From NCBI GenBank assembly GCA_963825645.1, contig CAWGTT010000002.1, positions 372,001-436,000 on the forward strand: a DNA stretch of 64,000 bases, read 5' to 3'. Made by a program: the position numbers and the translations under genes. Below are positions 11,578-19,546 of this stretch, piece after piece (position 1 is the stretch's first letter; every line of letters begins with the position of its first letter). The notes beneath the pieces were generated by a model, which was not told the DNA's origin, searched no databases, and saw nothing but the letters and a program-made list of their open reading frames with translations. The DNA is from JADJPO01 sp963825645 (GTDB taxonomy: Bacteria; Actinomycetota; Actinomycetes; Actinomycetales; Kineosporiaceae).

Positions 11578-11591
11578 TAACGATGATTACA
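11578..11591. promoter_or_regulatory. short palindrome in the lon upstream region
   Basis: GTAACGATGATTAC has inverted GTAA/TTAC ends around an AT centre and lies about 9 bases before the lon start codon. Its placement would suit a repressor site, but the arms are only 4 bp. The remaining lon-to-oxidase divergent gap (11592-11876) holds no supportable gene. Confidence 0.25.
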
Positions 11592-11876
11592 CGCTTGCTA
11601 ATCCCTATCGTGCGCCCTGCGCGTCGGCACCGCCGGGCGCGCGCACGGTCTCACGCTGCGGCACGGGCTGAGTCGCGATGTCGAGCGAACCGGCCGACGT
11701 GGCCACCGGATGATCAGGCCGCGGGCGCGGGCCCGTTCATGGCTGTCCACTCCATGTCCACGCCAAACCCGAAGATCAACACGGCACGCCTCGGCATCCA
11801 GGGGTGAGACTAGACACCGGTCGAGCGACCGAGACACAACGAGCGATCTCACCCACACAGTCGAGATGAGGCCGAG

Positions 11877-13037
11877 GTGGCACCGACAGCGCTCCCCTCC
11901 CGCGCCTCCGTCGTGATCATCGGCGGCGGTGTCATGGGCCTCAGCACTGCCTACCACCTGGCCCGCGCCGGAGTCGCCGATGTGGTTCTGGTGGAGAAGG
12001 ACCAGCTCGGCTCCGGATCCACCTGCAAGGCCGCCGGCGGCGTCCGCGCGCAGTTCTCCGACGCGGTCAACATCGAGCTCGGGGCGCGAAGCCTGAAAGC
12101 GTTCGAGACCTTCAAGGACACCTTCGACCAGGAGATCGACCTGCACCAGGTCGGTTACCTGTTCCTGCTGGACAGGCCCGATCACGTCGAGGCGTTCGCG
12201 AAGAACGTCGCGCTGCAGAACGAGATCGGCGTCCCCTCCCGCATGATCGAGGTCGCCGAGGCCAAGGCACTCTCGCCGCTGATCGGTACCGAGGGACTGC
12301 TGGCAGCCGCCTATTCGCCGACCGACGGGCACTGCACCCCCGAAAGCGTCGTCGGCGGCTACGCCGGCGCCGCGCGCCGGGCGGGAGCGCATCTGGCGAC
12401 CCAGTGCACCGTCACGGCGATCACCTCCAGCGGAGGAAGCATCTGCGAGGTCGTGACGGAGCGGGGCACCATCTCAACGGACACCGTCATCTGTGCCGCC
12501 GGCGCCTGGTCCAGGGACCTGGGCGCCATGGCGGGCGTCGAGCTACCGGTGGAGCCCCTGCGGCGCCAGATCCTCACCACCGAGCCGATCCCCGGCCTCG
12601 ACCCCCGTACGCCGTTCACGATCGACTTCACGACCTCGTTCTACTTCCACAGCGAGGGCCGGGGCCTGCTGCTCGGGATGTCCGACCCGGACGAGACCCC
12701 GGGCTTCAAGCTCAAGGAGTCCGACGCGTGGCTCACCGGGCTCGGCGAGGCCATCGAGCGCCGCGCGCCCATCCTCAGCGAGGTCGGACTCGGCGCCGGG
12801 TGGGCCGGTCTCTACGAGATGACTCCCGACCACAACGCGTTGGTCGGGGAAGCCGTCGACGTCTCACGGTTCCTGTACGCCACCGGCTTCTCCGGCCACG
12901 GGTTCTTGATGGGCCCGGCCATCGGTGAGATCATGCGCGACCTTTACCTTGGGCAGACCCCCGTCATCGACGTCAGCGCACTGACCGCGACCCGCTTCGC
13001 CGTCGCGGGCTACCGTCCAGAGCTCAACATCGTCTAG
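11877..13037 (+). CDS. FAD-dependent amine oxidase (DAO family), candidate L-pipecolate oxidase
   Basis: The 386-residue protein is a D-amino-acid-oxidase/sarcosine-oxidase-beta type flavoenzyme. It has an N-terminal Rossmann motif GGGVMG (16-21) with the following acidic residue in VLVEK. A second FAD contact appears in ICAAGAWS, and the C-terminal GFSGHGFLMGPAIGE motif is present. Sequence alone would allow sarcosine, dimethylglycine or pipecolate as substrate. The next gene, 61 bases downstream on the same strand, is an ALDH7/antiquitin-type dehydrogenase. In Pseudomonas putida the AmaA/AmaB pair of this kind converts L-pipecolate to 2-aminoadipate. I therefore infer pipecolate oxidation. 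GTG 11877 has only a weak GAGG-like site. Confidence 0.85.
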   Translation: MAPTALPSRASVVIIGGGVMGLSTAYHLARAGVADVVLVEKDQLGSGSTCKAAGGVRAQFSDAVNIELGARSLKAFETFKDTFDQEIDLHQVGYLFLLDRPDHVEAFAKNVALQNEIGVPSRMIEVAEAKALSPLIGTEGLLAAAYSPTDGHCTPESVVGGYAGAARRAGAHLATQCTVTAITSSGGSICEVVTERGTISTDTVICAAGAWSRDLGAMAGVELPVEPLRRQILTTEPIPGLDPRTPFTIDFTTSFYFHSEGRGLLLGMSDPDETPGFKLKESDAWLTGLGEAIERRAPILSEVGLGAGWAGLYEMTPDHNALVGEAVDVSRFLYATGFSGHGFLMGPAIGEIMRDLYLGQTPVIDVSALTATRFAVAGYRPELNIV

Positions 13038-13098
13038 TACCGGCACTACGTCATCACGAGCCATCCCGCTAGAGCGTCACCTGCATCCGAGGAGCACG

Positions 13099-14634
13099 AT
13101 GCCCGGCACCATGCACCAGATCCCCAGCGGCGCGACCCTGCACCAGATTGCCCTCGAGGCGGCCGGTCGATGCGGTGTGAACGATGTCGCCGGTCAGGTC
13201 GCCACCACGTCGCCGATCAACGGCGAGCGACTGGTCGACGTCACGTGGGTCGACGGGTCGGTTGTCGACGACAGCGTCACGCGCGCGCAGGCCGCCTTCC
13301 GGCAGTGGCGTTCCGTCCCTGCTCCCGCCCGTGGCGCCCTGGTCAAGCGACTGGGTGAGCTGCTTGCCGTGCACAAGGACGACCTGGCCATGCTGATCAG
13401 CCTCGAGGTCGGAAAGATCACCTCCGAGGCGCGCGGTGAGGTGCAGGAGATGATCGACATCTGCGACTTCGCCGTCGGCCTCTCCCGTCAGCTGTACGGC
13501 CGCACCATGACCTCCGAACGACCCGGCCACCGGCTGATGGAGACGTGGCACCCGCTCGGTGTCGTCGGTGTGATCAGCGCCTTCAACTTCCCGGCCGCGG
13601 TGTGGTCCTGGAACGCCGCGATCGCGCTGGTCTGTGGTGACCCGGTCATCTGGAAGCCCTCGGAGCTCGCGCCCCTGACCGCACTGGCCAGTCACGCCAT
13701 CCTGGCCCAGGCCATCACCGAGTGCGTTGCCCCGGCCGACCTCAGCCAGGTCCTCATCGGTGGCGCCGACGTTGGACAGGCGCTCGTCGACAATTCCGGC
13801 GTCGCCCTGCTCAGCGCCACCGGCTCCACACGCATGGGTCATGCCGTCGGGCCGCGGGTGGCCGACCGCTTCGGCCGGTCCCTGCTCGAGCTGGGCGGGA
13901 ACAACGCCGCGATCGTGAGCCCGACCGCTGACCTGGACCTGACCACACGCGGTGTGGTGTTCTCCGCGGCCGGCACAGCCGGCCAGCGGTGCACGACCAT
14001 GCGGCGCGTCATCGCGCACCGCAGTGTCATCGACGACCTCACCGAGCGTCTGGCCGCTGCCTACAACCGCCTTCCCATCGGCAACCCGATGGCGGACAGC
14101 ACCCTGGTCGGACCCCTGATCCACCGTGCCGCCTACGAGGGCATGGAGAAGGCCATCCAGCAGGCGGGCGTCGAGGGCGGCAAGGTCGTCGCCGGCGGCG
14201 GCCGCGAGCTCGAGGAGGCGGCGCCGAACGCCTACTACGCCAAGCCCTCCATCGTGCGCATCGAGACACAGACCGAGGTCGTGCGGCAGGAGACGTTCGC
14301 GCCGTTGCTCTACGTCCTGCCCTACGACGCCTTCGAGGAGGCCATCGCGCTGAACAACGCTGTCCCGCAGGGCCTGTCCTCCAGCGTGTTCACCTGTGAC
14401 CAGGCCGAGGCGGAGAAGTTCGTCTCCGCCTCGGGTTCGGACTGCGGGATCGTGAACGTCAACATCGGTACGTCCGGCGCCGAGATCGGCGGGGCGTTCG
14501 GCGGGGAGAAGGAGACGGGCGGCGGCCGCGAGTCCGGCTCGGACGCGTGGCGCGCCTACATGCGCCGGGCAACCAACACCATCAACTACTCCGGCGAGCT
14601 CCCCCTCGCCCAGGGCGTGAACTTCACCGTCTGA
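13099..14634 (+). CDS. amaB: ALDH7/antiquitin-type dehydrogenase (piperideine-6-carboxylate / aminoadipate semialdehyde dehydrogenase)
   Basis: The 511-residue aldehyde dehydrogenase has the general base E264 in LLELGGNN and the nucleophile C298 in AGQRCTT. The C-terminal signature GGEKETGGGRESGSDAW, followed by INYSGELPLAQGV, is diagnostic of the ALDH7A1/antiquitin branch. That branch oxidises alpha-aminoadipic semialdehyde, in equilibrium with piperideine-6-carboxylate, to alpha-aminoadipate with NAD(P)+. With the upstream flavin oxidase it completes a pipecolate-to-aminoadipate step of lysine catabolism. The symbol follows the Pseudomonas pair and is inferred. GAGGAG precedes the ATG. Confidence 0.9.
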   Translation: MPGTMHQIPSGATLHQIALEAAGRCGVNDVAGQVATTSPINGERLVDVTWVDGSVVDDSVTRAQAAFRQWRSVPAPARGALVKRLGELLAVHKDDLAMLISLEVGKITSEARGEVQEMIDICDFAVGLSRQLYGRTMTSERPGHRLMETWHPLGVVGVISAFNFPAAVWSWNAAIALVCGDPVIWKPSELAPLTALASHAILAQAITECVAPADLSQVLIGGADVGQALVDNSGVALLSATGSTRMGHAVGPRVADRFGRSLLELGGNNAAIVSPTADLDLTTRGVVFSAAGTAGQRCTTMRRVIAHRSVIDDLTERLAAAYNRLPIGNPMADSTLVGPLIHRAAYEGMEKAIQQAGVEGGKVVAGGGRELEEAAPNAYYAKPSIVRIETQTEVVRQETFAPLLYVLPYDAFEEAIALNNAVPQGLSSSVFTCDQAEAEKFVSASGSDCGIVNVNIGTSGAEIGGAFGGEKETGGGRESGSDAWRAYMRRATNTINYSGELPLAQGVNFTV

Positions 14635-14663
14635 ACGAGCCGGTCCCGGCGTCCGTCTCGGTG

Positions 14664-15830
14664 TCAGGCGGCCTCGGCAGAGTCGCCCTCCAGGACGTCG
14701 GTGATCTCGACGGGCTCGAGATGGAGCTCCTCCTCCATCTCCTTGACGCCCATGCTGTGCGTCATCGCGTAGACGATCATCGCGGCGGTGGCGACGACGA
14801 TGGCGCCGACGATGATCCAGGCGAGCGCCGTCGGCAGCTGGGTCATCTTGTAGATGCCACCGGCGACGGCCGCGGTAGCAGGAATCGTGATGAGCCACGC
14901 TACGGCCATCTCACCGATGACCCTCCAGTTGGCACCACGGCCCGACGCTGTCCCGGCGCCGACGACGGATGACGCAGCAGCATGGGTCGTCGAGACCGGG
15001 ATGCCGAGGTCGGTGGCGCCGAAGATCGCTGTCGTGGCGCCGAGGTTGGCGGCGACACCGATCCGGGCGTTGAGAGTGGTGAGCTTCAGACCCATGGTGT
15101 GGATGATCCGCCAGCCGCCCCAGACGGTGCCGAGTGCGATCGCCGTGTAGGCCGACAGCGCGACCCACTCGGGCACCATGATTTCCTGGCCGGGCGCGGC
15201 CGTGATGTAGCCCGCGCCGGTCAACAGGGCCGCGATGACGCCCATGGTCTTCTGCGCGTCGTTGGCACCGTGACCGAACGACACGGCAGCGGCCGAGATC
15301 AGCTGCAACGCCTTGAACGGCTTGGCGTCGTCGGACCACTTCGTGGCCTTCTGCAGCATCAAGACGAGCCCGGCACCGAGGGCCGCGACCGAGAACGCGA
15401 CCGCGGGTGAGGCGATGATGGCGATGACAACCTTCTGCACGCTCGCCCAGTTGATGGCTGCGAAGCCACCCGCTGCGATGCCCGCACCCACAAGCCCACC
15501 GATGATCGCGTGCGACGACGACGACGGCAGACCCAGGTACCAGGTGGCGTAGTTCCACACGATGGCCGCGAAGAGCGCGGCGAAGATGACGGCCACGCCT
15601 CCCGCGTCGGCGTTCACCGTCTTGGCCACGGTGTTGGCGACGGCGGTGCCCACGAAGAAGTAGGCGAGGAAGTTGAACAAGGCAGAGAACCAGACGGCCC
15701 AGCGGGCTGGCATCGCTTTCGTGGCCACGACGGTCGCGATGGAGTTCGCGGCGTCATGGAAACCGTTGGAGAAGTCGAACAGCAGGGCCACGGCAACGAC
15801 GGCGATGACAGTGAGCAAGAGCAGATCCAT
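14664..15830 (-). CDS. pitA: PiT-family inorganic phosphate transporter
   Basis: The 388-residue integral membrane protein has the two inverted PiT signatures: GFHDAANSIA (residues 23-32) and GHGANDAQKTMG in the second half. It is a low-affinity phosphate or metal-phosphate:H+ symporter. It ends with a soluble acidic tail (KEMEEELHLEPVEITDVLEGDS). GGAGGG upstream of the ATG supports the start. No PhoU-like DUF47 partner is adjacent. A TATCTT -10-like box reads on the minus strand at about 15893-15898. It converges with amaB across only about 30 bases. Confidence 0.95.
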   Translation of the reverse strand: MDLLLLTVIAVVAVALLFDFSNGFHDAANSIATVVATKAMPARWAVWFSALFNFLAYFFVGTAVANTVAKTVNADAGGVAVIFAALFAAIVWNYATWYLGLPSSSSHAIIGGLVGAGIAAGGFAAINWASVQKVVIAIIASPAVAFSVAALGAGLVLMLQKATKWSDDAKPFKALQLISAAAVSFGHGANDAQKTMGVIAALLTGAGYITAAPGQEIMVPEWVALSAYTAIALGTVWGGWRIIHTMGLKLTTLNARIGVAANLGATTAIFGATDLGIPVSTTHAAASSVVGAGTASGRGANWRVIGEMAVAWLITIPATAAVAGGIYKMTQLPTALAWIIVGAIVVATAAMIVYAMTHSMGVKEMEEELHLEPVEITDVLEGDSAEAA

Positions 15831-16235
15831 GGACCCTCCCTCGGCGGCGCCGTCAGCATGGCAGGCGATGGCGCCAGGGAGAACGGGCCCATAAGATACT
15901 CGTTACGCGGCGTTCATCATCTCTCTCAGCACTGACAGGCCATCCACCTGCACATGTCGTCTGAGCGCCTACTGGACGACGTGTTGCCTTAAGCAAGAGT
16001 TCATGTTCCGTTCGCCTCTTCCGGGCCATTCCCTCGGCTCCGTGAGCCGTGGCCCACCGCTTCTTACGAGCGACGGCGTCGTCACCGGATGCTGGACCGA
16101 TCGAGCGAAGCCCAACCACCCGGCACGGCGTCGTCGAGGCGGGTGGACCTCCTCGTGGGCATCATCGTGAACCACGACCTGACTACACAGAGTTAAGGTC
16201 GTTCAGTCATTCGGCGCACGCTTTCAGAATTCTCT

Positions 16236-16257
16236 AGCCAAACCACGTGGCTTGGCT
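16236..16257. promoter_or_regulatory. 22-bp near-perfect palindrome upstream of the ACP operon (candidate operator)
   Basis: The site reads AGCCAA-A-CCACGTGG-C-TTGGCT: 6-bp outer arms and an 8-bp inner palindrome, with 20 of 22 positions symmetric. It lies about 190 bases before the first clear gene of the operon and overlaps a TACTCT -10-like box (16257-16262). This fits a dimeric repressor site. The surrounding gap (15831-16449) separates pitA from the operon and is visibly richer in A/T than its neighbours. I found no gene in it that I would defend. Confidence 0.55.
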
Positions 16258-16449
16258 ACTCTGGAAGAAAGCTCGGACGACGGGTGTGTGGAATTCGAGG
16301 TCGTCGTCCGTTCTCGCAGCATTCAGGGTATCCGATGGCGTTGCACCGGCCGATGTCGACGTGAATCGGGTGTCAGCCGCGCCGCTCGGGCCAGCCGGCG
16401 GAATGGATCGCACGCGCAGCGATGCCTGGGGAAGAGGGAGAGCAAGGGC

Positions 16450-16719
16450 GTGAAGGCACAGGTCAGAACCGGGATCGTTCGGTTCATAGTGGACGCATAC
16501 CTCTTCGGAGACGCCTCAAGTCTTCCCGGTGACGACGATTCACTCATTGCCGGTGGCGTCATCGATTCGACCGGAGTGCTCGAGTTGATCGAATTCCTCG
16601 AGTCACATTTCGAGATAGAAGTCGCCGACGACGAGACCGTCCCCGCAAATCTGGACACCATAGGCCGTCTGGTGGAGTACGTTCTTCGCAAAACGCCGCT
16701 TCATGTTCCCACCGCGTAA
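16450..16719 (+). CDS. acyl carrier protein (operon gene 1)
   Basis: The 89-residue product has the four-helix carrier-protein pattern. The phosphopantetheine attachment motif is DST (S40 within GGVIDSTGVLELIEFLE), and the acidic recognition helix follows. The frame is open upstream to 16252, but the extra 66 residues are arginine-rich and unlike any carrier protein. GTG 16450 behind GAGGGAGAG is therefore preferred. It opens an operon whose next product is an AMP-forming ligase that probably loads it. The gene is noticeably more A/T-rich than its neighbours, a possible sign of transfer. The attached acid is unknown. Confidence 0.85.
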   Translation: MKAQVRTGIVRFIVDAYLFGDASSLPGDDDSLIAGGVIDSTGVLELIEFLESHFEIEVADDETVPANLDTIGRLVEYVLRKTPLHVPTA

Positions 16720-16726
16720 GTCGGAC

Positions 16727-18202
16727 ATGAACGTCAGCGACTATCTGCTCTGCGGTGGCGCGCCCGGCGACCCGGCAGTGGTCGACGCCGAGCGCAGCCA
16801 CTCCTATGCGGATCTGCGTGCGGCGGCTGCTCGGTGCGCCGACCACCTGGCCGGGCTCGGACTCGCGCCGGGCTCACGGGTGGGGGTGTGCGGACCGAAC
16901 TCCTTCTTCTGGGTCGCCTCCTACTTGGCGATCATGAAACTGGGCCATGTGGCCGTCCCGATTCCCGACCGGCTGCCCGTAGGGGACGTGCGCCAGGCCC
17001 TGACGCGGATCGACTGCGCAGCGGCCGTCGTCGACCGCCGGTCGCTGCGTCGCTTCTCGGCCGCCCTTCCCGATCACCTACCCTTGATCACCGACACGGT
17101 GCTCGAAGCACCGGGCGGCCACTGGCCGGATGACGTCCACACATCACCCGGCTCGGATGCCGCGCTGATGTTCACCTCCGGGACGACAGCCGGGCCCAAA
17201 GCGGTGCGGGTCACGCAGGACAACATTCGCGCCAACACGGACTCGATCATCGCCAGCCTTGGGCTGCAGTCCGACGATCGCGTCCTGGTGATCCTTCCGT
17301 TCCACTACTGTTTCGGGGCCTCCTTGATGCACACCCACCTGCGGGTGGGGGGATGCCTGGTGCTCTGCGACTCGTTCACCTATCCCGAGACGGCCGTCGA
17401 CCTCATCGAGACGCAGGCGTGCACCGAGTTCGCGGGTGTGCCCTCGTCGTTCCAGCTGCTGCTGCGCGCAAGCAGCTTCGCCGAGCGCGAGCTCGGGACC
17501 CTGAGGCTCCTCCAGGCGGCCGGGGGACGACTACCCGAGGCGATCGTCGACGAGCTCAAGGCTGGAAAGCCACACGCCGACCTGTTCCTCATGTACGGGC
17601 AGACCGAGGCGACAGCCCGGTTGTCGTGTCTTCCACCGGGGCGACTGCCGACCAAGAAGGGCTCCATCGGCCGCGGGATCCCCGGGGTCGAGCTACGCGT
17701 GCTCGACGAACACGGGGCACCGGTCGCTCCGGGACAACGCGGCGAGATCTACGCGCGCGGCGCCAACGTCTCTCCCGGATACCTCGACGATCCGCAGGCC
17801 TCGGCGTCCAAGTTCACCGAGTACGGCCTGCGAACCGGAGACCTGGCGATCGTGGACACCGACGGCGACATCTACGTGGTCGACCGTCGAGACGACTTCA
17901 TCAAGTCGTGGGGCTACAGGATCTCCAGTCAGCAGGTGGAGGCGTGCGCTCTGCGCCTGCCGGACGTCGTCCACGCCGCCGCGATCGGTCTGCCGGACGT
18001 CGAGGCGGGAGAGGCCGTCACCCTTTTCCTGGTTCGTCGTCCTGGATCCTCACTCGCTGAAGCGGACGTCCTGGCTGTCTGCCGACAGCACCTGCCTCGG
18101 CACGAGGTGCCCCGGTCGGTGGTGTTCGTTGACTCCATGCCCATGAACGCCAGCGGGAAGATCGTCAAAGCGCGGCTGCGGGAGCCGGCGGTTCGGGGAT
18201 GA
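16727..18202 (+). CDS. AMP-forming acyl/aryl-acid ligase (ANL superfamily), operon gene 2
   Basis: The 491-residue enzyme has the ANL core motifs: the ATP-binding loop FTSGTTAGPK (149-158), YGQTEATAR, the TGD aspartate in LRTGDLAI, the hinge region DDFIKSWGYRIS, and the catalytic lysine in NASGKIVK (K478). It should adenylate a carboxylic acid and pass it to the phosphopantetheine of the upstream carrier protein, as DltA or FadD-type ligases do. The acid cannot be predicted. ATG 16727 gives a start 8 bases after the ACP stop; an in-frame ATG at 16703 would overlap the ACP gene. The stop overlaps the next start (ATGA). Confidence 0.9.
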   Translation: MNVSDYLLCGGAPGDPAVVDAERSHSYADLRAAAARCADHLAGLGLAPGSRVGVCGPNSFFWVASYLAIMKLGHVAVPIPDRLPVGDVRQALTRIDCAAAVVDRRSLRRFSAALPDHLPLITDTVLEAPGGHWPDDVHTSPGSDAALMFTSGTTAGPKAVRVTQDNIRANTDSIIASLGLQSDDRVLVILPFHYCFGASLMHTHLRVGGCLVLCDSFTYPETAVDLIETQACTEFAGVPSSFQLLLRASSFAERELGTLRLLQAAGGRLPEAIVDELKAGKPHADLFLMYGQTEATARLSCLPPGRLPTKKGSIGRGIPGVELRVLDEHGAPVAPGQRGEIYARGANVSPGYLDDPQASASKFTEYGLRTGDLAIVDTDGDIYVVDRRDDFIKSWGYRISSQQVEACALRLPDVVHAAAIGLPDVEAGEAVTLFLVRRPGSSLAEADVLAVCRQHLPRHEVPRSVVFVDSMPMNASGKIVKARLREPAVRG

Positions 18203-18924
18203 CCGGGGTGCGGGACCTGGAGCGGGTAGCGCGGACCAGGATCTTCTTCGGACATCAATCGGTCGGCGCGAACGTCCTGGACGGCGTCCCAGCCGTCTTC
18301 GCCGCCCACGCGATGGAGCCGCCACCCACGGTCGAGAGCCGCACTGGCCCACCCGGTCCTGGCGGAGCGATCGTCCACGCCCTCATCGGCGAGAACGAGA
18401 AGCCCCTGGTCAAGATCGCGGATTTCGACTCGATCATGCGCGGCGGCATGGCCGAGCAGGTCGACGTCGCCATGATGAAGCTCTGCTATATCGACATCCG
18501 CGCCGACACCGACGTCGAGGAGCTCTTCACCGCCTACCAGGACACCCTGACGGCTCTGCAACAGGACTATCCGGACGTCAGCTTCGTCGCGGTGACGGTC
18601 CCGCTCACCACCGAGCCCAGCCTGCGCACAAGGATCAGGGGACTGATCACCGGTAGCGACCGGTTCGGTCCGGCCGAGAACGCCCGGCGTGAGCGACTTA
18701 ACACTATGGTGCGGCGGGCGTTCGCCGATGCGTGCCGGTTCGACCTGGCGGCCGCCGAATCCACGGCCCCCGACGGTTTGCGGGTCCGCGGCAGCGTCGA
18801 GGGCGACGACTACTTCAGCCTCCACGACGGGTACGCCTCGGACCTGGGGCATCTCACTCCGGAAGGGTCCCGGCAGGTCGCCGCGGCATGGCTGCGTTCC
18901 GTCGCCCTGGCCACGAGCGGGTAG
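18199..18924 (+). CDS. SGNH-like hydrolase of unknown specificity, operon gene 3
   Basis: The 241-residue protein starts with FFGHQSVG, where S21 sits at the end of the first strand as in an SGNH nucleophile block. It ends with the SDLGHLTPEG segment (D215 and H218), matching the Asp-x-x-His block. A central strand VAMMKLCYIDI could supply the oxyanion region. No signal peptide is present, so it is probably cytoplasmic. In this setting it might act as a thioesterase, esterase or acyltransferase on the carrier-bound substrate. This is inferred from context and the assignment to SGNH is by motif only. It overlaps the ligase stop by 4 bases. Confidence 0.65.
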   Translation: MTGVRDLERVARTRIFFGHQSVGANVLDGVPAVFAAHAMEPPPTVESRTGPPGPGGAIVHALIGENEKPLVKIADFDSIMRGGMAEQVDVAMMKLCYIDIRADTDVEELFTAYQDTLTALQQDYPDVSFVAVTVPLTTEPSLRTRIRGLITGSDRFGPAENARRERLNTMVRRAFADACRFDLAAAESTAPDGLRVRGSVEGDDYFSLHDGYASDLGHLTPEGSRQVAAAWLRSVALATSG

Positions 18925-18927
18925 CGG

Positions 18928-19344
18928 GTGTGCGGGCGCGTGGGAACCGACATCGTGTCGGTGGCCCGGATCACCAGGCTCCTCGATGACGGCGGGACGG
19001 CCTGCCTCGAGCGGTGGTTCACGTCCGCGGAGATCGCCTACTGCATGTCGAAGGCGGTTCCGGGCCGGCACCTTGCGGCACGGTTCGCCGCGAAGGAAGC
19101 CGTGGTGAAGGCACTCGCCACCCGCTGGGACGGCCCGCTGCCCTGGCGATCCATCGAGATCGTTCACGACGATCAGGGTGCCCCCTCGGTTCGGCTCTGC
19201 GGCCCGACCGCCGACGCCGCGGCCGACATCGGCGCCCAGGAGATCGGTGTGTCACTGTCTCATTGCGACGACTACGCGACCGCGACGGTGATCGTGAGCG
19301 TTCAGCCGTCCCCGGAGCCGGCCGGCGCTGTCGTGAGGACCTGA
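18928..19344 (+). CDS. acpS: holo-ACP synthase (4'-phosphopantetheinyl transferase), operon gene 4
   Basis: The 138-residue protein belongs to the AcpS family. GTDIVSVARI at 6-15 includes the Mg2+ ligand D8, and FAAKEAVVKAL includes E57. VSLSHCDDYATATV near residue 110 is the third conserved block. It transfers 4'-phosphopantetheine from CoA to a carrier protein serine. A dedicated copy inside the operon implies that the local carrier protein needs activation. It starts 3 bases after the hydrolase stop; GTG 18928 or GTG 18940 are both possible. This is probably a paralogue of the housekeeping AcpS, whose gene is not in the window. Confidence 0.88.
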   Translation: MCGRVGTDIVSVARITRLLDDGGTACLERWFTSAEIAYCMSKAVPGRHLAARFAAKEAVVKALATRWDGPLPWRSIEIVHDDQGAPSVRLCGPTADAAADIGAQEIGVSLSHCDDYATATVIVSVQPSPEPAGAVVRT

Positions 19345-19345
19345 C

Positions 19346-19546
19346 GTGGCCGCCGATCGGACCGACCAGGTGCTGCGGGAGCTGGGCCGACTGCCCCCGC
19401 GGGACGCCGATCCGCACCTGGCTGCCCTGCGGGTCGCGATGGCGCTCGAGGACGCGCTCGGTATCGCGCTGACGGACGAGGACCTCGACGACCCGACCCT
19501 CCTCGACGACCCGGCCAGCCTCATCCGTGGTCGGAGCGTGGCCTGA
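19346..19546 (+). CDS. degenerate ACP-like protein lacking the attachment serine, operon gene 5
   Basis: The 66-residue product resembles the second half of a carrier protein: RVAMALEDALGIALTDEDLDDPTLLDD matches the recognition helix, the IxLxDExLDD turn and the third helix. Where carrier proteins have DS-L, this sequence has ADPHL (H24), so it cannot carry phosphopantetheine. It starts with GTG one base after the acpS stop and its TGA shares a base with the next ATG. It may be a structural or docking partner of the amidotransferase or the real carrier protein. The ACP relationship is my inference from pattern, since the protein is very short. Confidence 0.6.
   Translation: MAADRTDQVLRELGRLPPRDADPHLAALRVAMALEDALGIALTDEDLDDPTLLDDPASLIRGRSVA

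Noticed and set aside
13069..14898. A 609-codon open frame opposite amaB
   Set aside because: It lies wholly antisense to a clearly recognised aldehyde dehydrogenase. It has arginine/glycine/aspartate-rich composition with no domain. Such frames are expected in high-GC DNA.
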